A stretch of 27,648 nucleotides of DNA from Syntrophorhabdaceae bacterium PtaU1.Bin034 (lineage in GTDB: Bacteria > Desulfobacterota_G > Syntrophorhabdia > Syntrophorhabdales > WCHB1-27): the NCBI GenBank assembly GCA_002067405.1, contig MVRP01000041.1, forward strand, positions 1 through 27,648, written 5' to 3'. Below are positions 24,076 to 27,648 of this stretch, in pieces. Each line of letters begins with the position of its first letter. Position 1 is the first letter of the stretch. Position numbers and translations under genes: made by a program. The notes under the pieces were generated by a model that was given only the letters and a program-made list of their open reading frames with translations, made no database searches and was not told the DNA's origin.

Positions 24076-25713
24076 TCATAGACCGATCACCAGCTCATCC
24101 CTCGGGTAGGTTACGGTGAACTCAATATTGATCTGCTTCCTGGCCCCGGGCTCGATCTCCAAATCCCACACATAGACGCCCTGGCGGCCCTGATAGGCTT
24201 TTTCAGACGCTTCGGGCGTGACCTTGAGGTCTTTTACCTCGATCCGGTCCGTTTTTGAAACCGGAATCGTGTCTATAATCCTGATCGTTACCGGCCGGTC
24301 CTTCAAATTCTCTGCCGTTATTTTGTAAGCCATATCGCGCACGACGGTGTTTCTCTCGAATCCCCAGGATGTCTCCTTGAGCTTGTCCCGCAAGGTTTCT
24401 CTCGCTACCTTTACCTCGCGGTCCGCCCCGAGATTCACTTGAAAGTCTTCTCCCGCCTTCTTTTCCGCGATGAAGGTCTTCCCTACGAACCTTCCGGCGA
24501 AGTAGGCGTTCATGAAACCGCTTAAAAGCTCTTTGTCGGCGCTCGCCCTGCACACAAGAAAGGTCAGCGGATTTGCCTTCGGCACTGCATAGTAGGAGAA
24601 TTGTCCGTCAAGCTTTCTTGAAAAGAGGGGCACCATCGTTTCCTTGTCCCTCGACTCCACAGTCACTTGCATTGGCAGCCGGTACTCAAAAGAAAGAGGT
24701 GTTTCCGTCTTTTCGGCAAAAGCGAGCTCGGCTTCCCGTTCCCGGGCCAAATCCTGGCGGGCCTCTGCCGTTATCGGCGCGGACACCCCTGCCGTTGCCG
24801 GCATGCTTCCCGCCTTCCTCATCATCGGCCTGGGTCTGCTGATATCAAGAAACCAGCTCCCCGGATCGGGCAGAGACGCACCTTTCAGGGGTACCACGTT
24901 CGAGATGGAGAGCGAGACATTCTTCCAGTCCTCGCCGCTTTTTTGCTTTATGCTCGAGAACATGACAAGATCGGCTTGTTTCAGGTCTGAGGGAACAGAT
25001 ACGTTGTAGACGGGATGCCACGATGCGTGAGGCACAAGATATGCCGTCTCTATCCTCACCGCTTGCTCCTTCCTTGAGCTAAAGGCAATTTCGATCACCT
25101 TTTTCGTTTTTTGCCTTGAGCCCCTGAGAGAGGCGAGTTCCCTTTCCACAGCCCCGATCTCCTTGTCCAAATCCTCGATCTTCACGTCAAGCGGCTGCTT
25201 TCTGTCGTTGATACCTTTGAAGCTGACGGTGAGGAATGTGAGCAGTTGCTCCAGTTCGTGCACTTTTGGCAGGATCGTTTTTCCGTCTGACCATGCCTGA
25301 CCCTGGGGGCACCTGCCGATAGAGGTCAGGAACGCCTCCTTCTTGGCCAGGACGTCCTTCTCATCCGTAAGCAGCCTCTTTGATTCCTTCAGCTTTTTGA
25401 GCTTCGACTCAAGGGCCTTCACGGGTTCCTGCGGCAACTCCGGGACATTGATTTCGTTCAACTGAACGCCAAGCACCTCTCCCTCACCGAAAACCTTTGC
25501 GGTTATCGAATCCTTATCGAGGGCAAAGACGTCTACGTCCACCAACAGATCGTGCCTCCCTTGACCGATCTTTGTCGTGCCTTCTCTTTTCACTACTGCC
25601 CCGCTGGAGTAGATCGTTACTTCTTTAATCGTCGAAGACACGTTCTCTCCGGCAATAGCCAGGGAAGAACTCAGGATTACGATAATGGCGGCCAGTAAGA
25701 TATTCTTCATCAT
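24076..25713 (-). CDS. Exported DUF4140/DUF4139 (MuiA-like) coiled-coil protein
   Basis: A 545-residue protein with a signal peptide (about 1-21, ending SLAIA). An N-terminal DUF4140 region (about 25-90, TIKEVTIYSSGAVVKREGT) is followed by coiled-coil segments (about 95-130 and 165-205) and a beta-rich DUF4139 domain (about 210-545), with landmarks ASWHPVYNV, GEDWKNVSLSIS and a C-terminal INIEFTVTYPRDE. The family is named from a mucoidy-inhibitor homologue, but its biochemical role is not established. GTG 25716 is possible, but AGGAGG is only two bases before it and fits ATG 25713 or 25710 better. Monocistronic, with a strong terminator downstream. Confidence 0.88.
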   Translation of the reverse strand: MMKNILLAAIIVILSSSLAIAGENVSSTIKEVTIYSSGAVVKREGTTKIGQGRHDLLVDVDVFALDKDSITAKVFGEGEVLGVQLNEINVPELPQEPVKALESKLKKLKESKRLLTDEKDVLAKKEAFLTSIGRCPQGQAWSDGKTILPKVHELEQLLTFLTVSFKGINDRKQPLDVKIEDLDKEIGAVERELASLRGSRQKTKKVIEIAFSSRKEQAVRIETAYLVPHASWHPVYNVSVPSDLKQADLVMFSSIKQKSGEDWKNVSLSISNVVPLKGASLPDPGSWFLDISRPRPMMRKAGSMPATAGVSAPITAEARQDLAREREAELAFAEKTETPLSFEYRLPMQVTVESRDKETMVPLFSRKLDGQFSYYAVPKANPLTFLVCRASADKELLSGFMNAYFAGRFVGKTFIAEKKAGEDFQVNLGADREVKVARETLRDKLKETSWGFERNTVVRDMAYKITAENLKDRPVTIRIIDTIPVSKTDRIEVKDLKVTPEASEKAYQGRQGVYVWDLEIEPGARKQINIEFTVTYPRDELVIGL

Positions 25714-25903
25714 CACGTCCTCCTTGACAGGTCTGCGGTTTTATCAAACATTGACTCTTTTTTCTTCTTCATTCGTCGGCCGGACGATCCCATTTGAGGA
25801 AATATCCATCCGGCGCGTAAATGTTGCCACATTTGGGGGAGGAATGACAACAAGAACAGGCGGCCATCAGGTTTATCCAAACCAACATTTATCCGCACAG
25901 TTA

Positions 25904-25932
25904 GTGACATCCGGACAGCGTTTGGTTACAAT
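25904..25932 (+). promoter_or_regulatory. Sigma70-type promoter of the Nudix gene
   Basis: GTGACA (25904-25909), a 17-bp spacer and TACAAT (25927-25932); each hexamer matches consensus at five of six positions. Predicted leader is about 70 bases. The remaining part of the divergent gap 25717-25903 shows no other clear element. Confidence 0.6.
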
Positions 25933-26007
25933 GTGAACGTGAATATTCCTGCTCGACAAGCCGTGCAACAGGCATGTCGTGTCCCGAATATTTCGTGGAG
26001 CTAAGGG

Positions 26008-26478
26008 ATGGCAAAACAAAGTGCAGGATTGCTTATGTACCGTCGCCGGCAGGGTCGCTTCGAGGTCCTTCTGGCCCATCCCGGTGGGCCCTATTGGTCA
26101 AGGAAGGACAACGGAGCCTGGACCATTCCAAAGGGCGAGATAGAACCGGGAGAGGATGCCTTCGGGGCGGCGATGCGAGAGTTCGAGGAGGAGACAGGTT
26201 TTTCTCCTCGGGGAGATTTTTTGCCTCTGAAGCCTGTCCGGCTGAAAAGCGGAAAGACCGTTCATGCCTGGGCCTTTGAGGCCGATTGGGACCCCGGCGC
26301 CCTGAAGAGCATTGCTTTTGCCCTTGAGTGGCCCCCTCGTTCAGGCATGCAACAGGAATTTCCCGAACTCGACAGGGCGGAATGGTTCGGGCTTGACATC
26401 GCTAAAGAGAAGATCCAGGGAGGGCAAATCGGCTTTATCGAGGAATTAGAGGAGATGATGAAGGGCAAGTCTTTCTGA
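26008..26478 (+). CDS. Nudix hydrolase
   Basis: A 156-residue cytoplasmic hydrolase that cleaves a nucleoside diphosphate linked to another moiety. The Nudix box is complete at residues 43-65 (Gly43, Glu49, then REFEEETGF with the metal-binding Glu residues 58, 61 and 62). The N-terminus SAGLLMYRR and the segments DNGAWTIPKGEIEPGE and RAEWFGLDIAKEKI are like the Ap4A/diadenosine-polyphosphate or NTP pyrophosphohydrolase subgroup often called DR1025/YjhB-like, though substrate cannot be settled from sequence. AAGGG lies directly before the ATG and GGAG further up. It is convergent with the cyclophilin gene across a shared hairpin. Confidence 0.93.
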   Translation: MAKQSAGLLMYRRRQGRFEVLLAHPGGPYWSRKDNGAWTIPKGEIEPGEDAFGAAMREFEEETGFSPRGDFLPLKPVRLKSGKTVHAWAFEADWDPGALKSIAFALEWPPRSGMQQEFPELDRAEWFGLDIAKEKIQGGQIGFIEELEEMMKGKSF

Positions 26479-26499
26479 CCGGGCAGCATTCTACCCGGT
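26478..26499. terminator. Candidate bidirectional hairpin between convergent genes
   Basis: ACCGGG (26478-26483) and CCCGGT (26494-26499) form a 6-bp stem with a ten-base loop, starting at the last base of the Nudix stop codon. T-runs on either side are short, so termination is likely but not strong. Confidence 0.4.
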
Positions 26500-26533
26500 G
26501 GCCGTCTTTACCCGATAATTCCTCAAAACACCC

Positions 26534-27166
26534 CTATTTCCGGGCCTTCCTGTCCAGTGTCGTGTTCCAGGCGTCAAGCTGATCCTTGTACTGTTCAGCC
26601 AGTTTCGAATAATCGCCTTCTATGGTAATGCCGTTGATTTTATCACCGGCAACGATGGCATTCACGACCTTTTGATCCTCCGCACCCGCAACCTGGCCGA
26701 AAATGGTGTGCTTGTTGTCGAGCCATGGGGTGGGGACATGGGTGATGAAGAACTGGCTGCCGTTTGTGTCAGGGCCGGCATTCGCCATAGAAAGGACACC
26801 TGGCTTCCTGTGCCTGAGCTCGCTCGAAAACTCATCCTTGAATTGATATCCGGGACCGCCTGTTCCGTTCCCTATCGGGCAGCCTCCCTGGATCATAAAG
26901 TTCGGAATGACCCTGTGAAAAGTCAGACCGTCATAGAAGCCTTTTTTGGCCAGATTGACAAAATTGAGGACGGTAACGGGCGCCTGGTTCGGAAAAAGGT
27001 TGAGCTTTATGTCGCCCCTTGTGGTCCTTATTGTAGCGGCCAACCGGGGGTAGTTCGCTTTCTTCTCTGTTCTCTGGACATCCTTTTCTTCAGCGAACGC
27101 TGCGACAAGGAAAATGAGTGTGGTGAGTAGCAGTGCACTGCTTAAGATAGTTGTTCTTCCCCGCAT
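26534..27166 (-). CDS. Exported cyclophilin-type peptidyl-prolyl isomerase
   Basis: Catalyses cis-trans isomerisation of proline bonds, here in the periplasm. The 210-residue product has a signal peptide (about 1-25, ending VAAFA) and a cyclophilin domain (about 40-195) with [15 protein letters not shown], including the catalytic Arg, NGSQFFIT and [10 protein letters not shown] short charged C-terminal extension follows ([15 protein letters not shown]). AGGGAG is six bases before ATG 27166. It lacks the Trp usual in cyclosporin-binding eukaryotic forms, as is typical of bacterial enzymes. It could share a transcript with the small membrane ORF 180 bp upstream. With HtrA nearby it fits an envelope protein-folding theme. 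Confidence 0.94.
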   Translation of the reverse strand: MRGRTTILSSALLLTTLIFLVAAFAEEKDVQRTEKKANYPRLAATIRTTRGDIKLNLFPNQAPVTVLNFVNLAKKGFYDGLTFHRVIPNFMIQGGCPIGNGTGGPGYQFKDEFSSELRHRKPGVLSMANAGPDTNGSQFFITHVPTPWLDNKHTIFGQVAGAEDQKVVNAIVAGDKINGITIEGDYSKLAEQYKDQLDAWNTTLDRKARK

Positions 27167-27346
27167 ATGGTTCTCCCTGAAATGCGATCTCGTCCTCTTG
27201 AAGGAGAGTCGACAGAATTTTGTTGCAACAGCTTAAGGTTTTCTCGCGGTGTATGTCAATGATCAGCAAGTGTGGGAAAGAAGCGCTTTCCTGTATTCAG
27301 AAGAGCATGAAGCCGGACCTGCGGGAGAAAGCGCCGTCCGGGTCGT

Positions 27347-27592
27347 TTACCGAAATTCGTCTTCGTGGCGTGGCTCGTGAATACTCTCGCGCCTCTTCGT
27401 CATTATGATGACAAATGCGATGAATCCGACAACGAATAGGAACAAGAGGATGGAGCCGACCGACCCCACGGAGAATGAGCCGGCTCAGCTCGGTCCGAGG
27501 CTCTGGACCTCGTTTGCTCCCGAGCGGCCGGCGAACCAGAAAACCCAGGACATACACAGGCTCACGATTCGCACATAGCTCATTCTTGTCAC
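27347..27592 (-). CDS. Small membrane-protein reading frame with one in-frame TGA
   Basis: If the TGA at 27485-27487 is read through, this frame gives 81 residues with a sensible layout. It would have an N-terminal signal-like segment (MTRMSYVRIVSLCMSWVFWF, then AGRSGA), a short exposed part (NEVQSLGPS), the TGA as codon 36, a Gly/Ser stretch, a transmembrane helix (ILLFLFVVGFIAFVII) and a basic/acidic tail (MTKRRESIHEPRHEDEFR) ending in TAA. GTG 27592 has AAGGTGG seven bases upstream; ATG 27583 is an alternative. A shorter product could start at GTG about 27470. Possible explanations are a nonsense mutation, a sequencing error, or selenocysteine. The rest of 27167-27648 shows no other gene. 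Confidence 0.4.
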
Positions 27593-27648
27593 AGTCGCAC
27601 CACCTTCGTTGATTACTTAAATATAAGCTACCCGAGGGGCTTGTGCAC

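Overview
The window looks like a chromosomal segment from an anaerobic Desulfobacterota-type bacterium (former Deltaproteobacteria, possibly near Syntrophorhabdia). This placement is an inference from moderately high GC, tight ATGA-coupled operons, a molybdenum hydroxylase and a SpoIIE/STAS/anti-sigma module. No marker gene in the window fixes the taxon. I saw no rRNA, tRNA, CRISPR array, insertion sequence or phage gene.

Left part (1-6425): a 3'-truncated comEC (minus), overlapped at its start by a short histone-deacetylase-family gene (minus). A divergent XRE-cupin regulator (plus) follows, then a membrane-anchored TPR protein (minus). Next is a tight three-gene minus operon: acyl carrier protein, a GNAT-like acyltransferase, and a ketoacyl-ACP synthase III (FabH type).

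Centre (6579-19511): a good sigma70-like promoter starts what reads as one 12-gene plus-strand operon with gaps of -14 to +89 bp. Its order is: degenerate HATPase fused to a GNAT-like region; HisC-like aminotransferase; three-subunit molybdenum hydroxylase (Mo, 2Fe-2S, FAD); MFS transporter; a second stand-alone GNAT-like protein; QueC; an NMT1/THI5-type periplasmic binding protein; a Cache-HAMP-SpoIIE phosphatase; a STAS antagonist; and an RsbW-like kinase. Signal sensing and partner switching therefore share a transcript with a small metabolic or biosynthetic cassette. Two GNAT-like proteins (5137-6177 and 13947-14972) are colinear paralogues, and the fusion protein at 6669-7988 seems to be a distant third. 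They link the divergent ACP/KAS III operon to the big operon. An acyl-derived product or signal under partner-switch control is the most interesting reading, but it is a hypothesis.

Right part (19716-27648): mostly envelope and secreted proteins. These are an unrecognised secreted protein; an HtrA/DegP protease with its own promoter and an inverted repeat across the -35; a strong terminator; a secreted protein ending in a chagasin-type (I42) protease inhibitor domain; a DUF5335-like protein; a DUF4139 protein with a strong terminator; a Nudix hydrolase with its own promoter; and an exported cyclophilin. At the right edge is a small membrane-protein reading frame interrupted by one in-frame TGA, which is either a nonsense mutation or a candidate selenocysteine codon.
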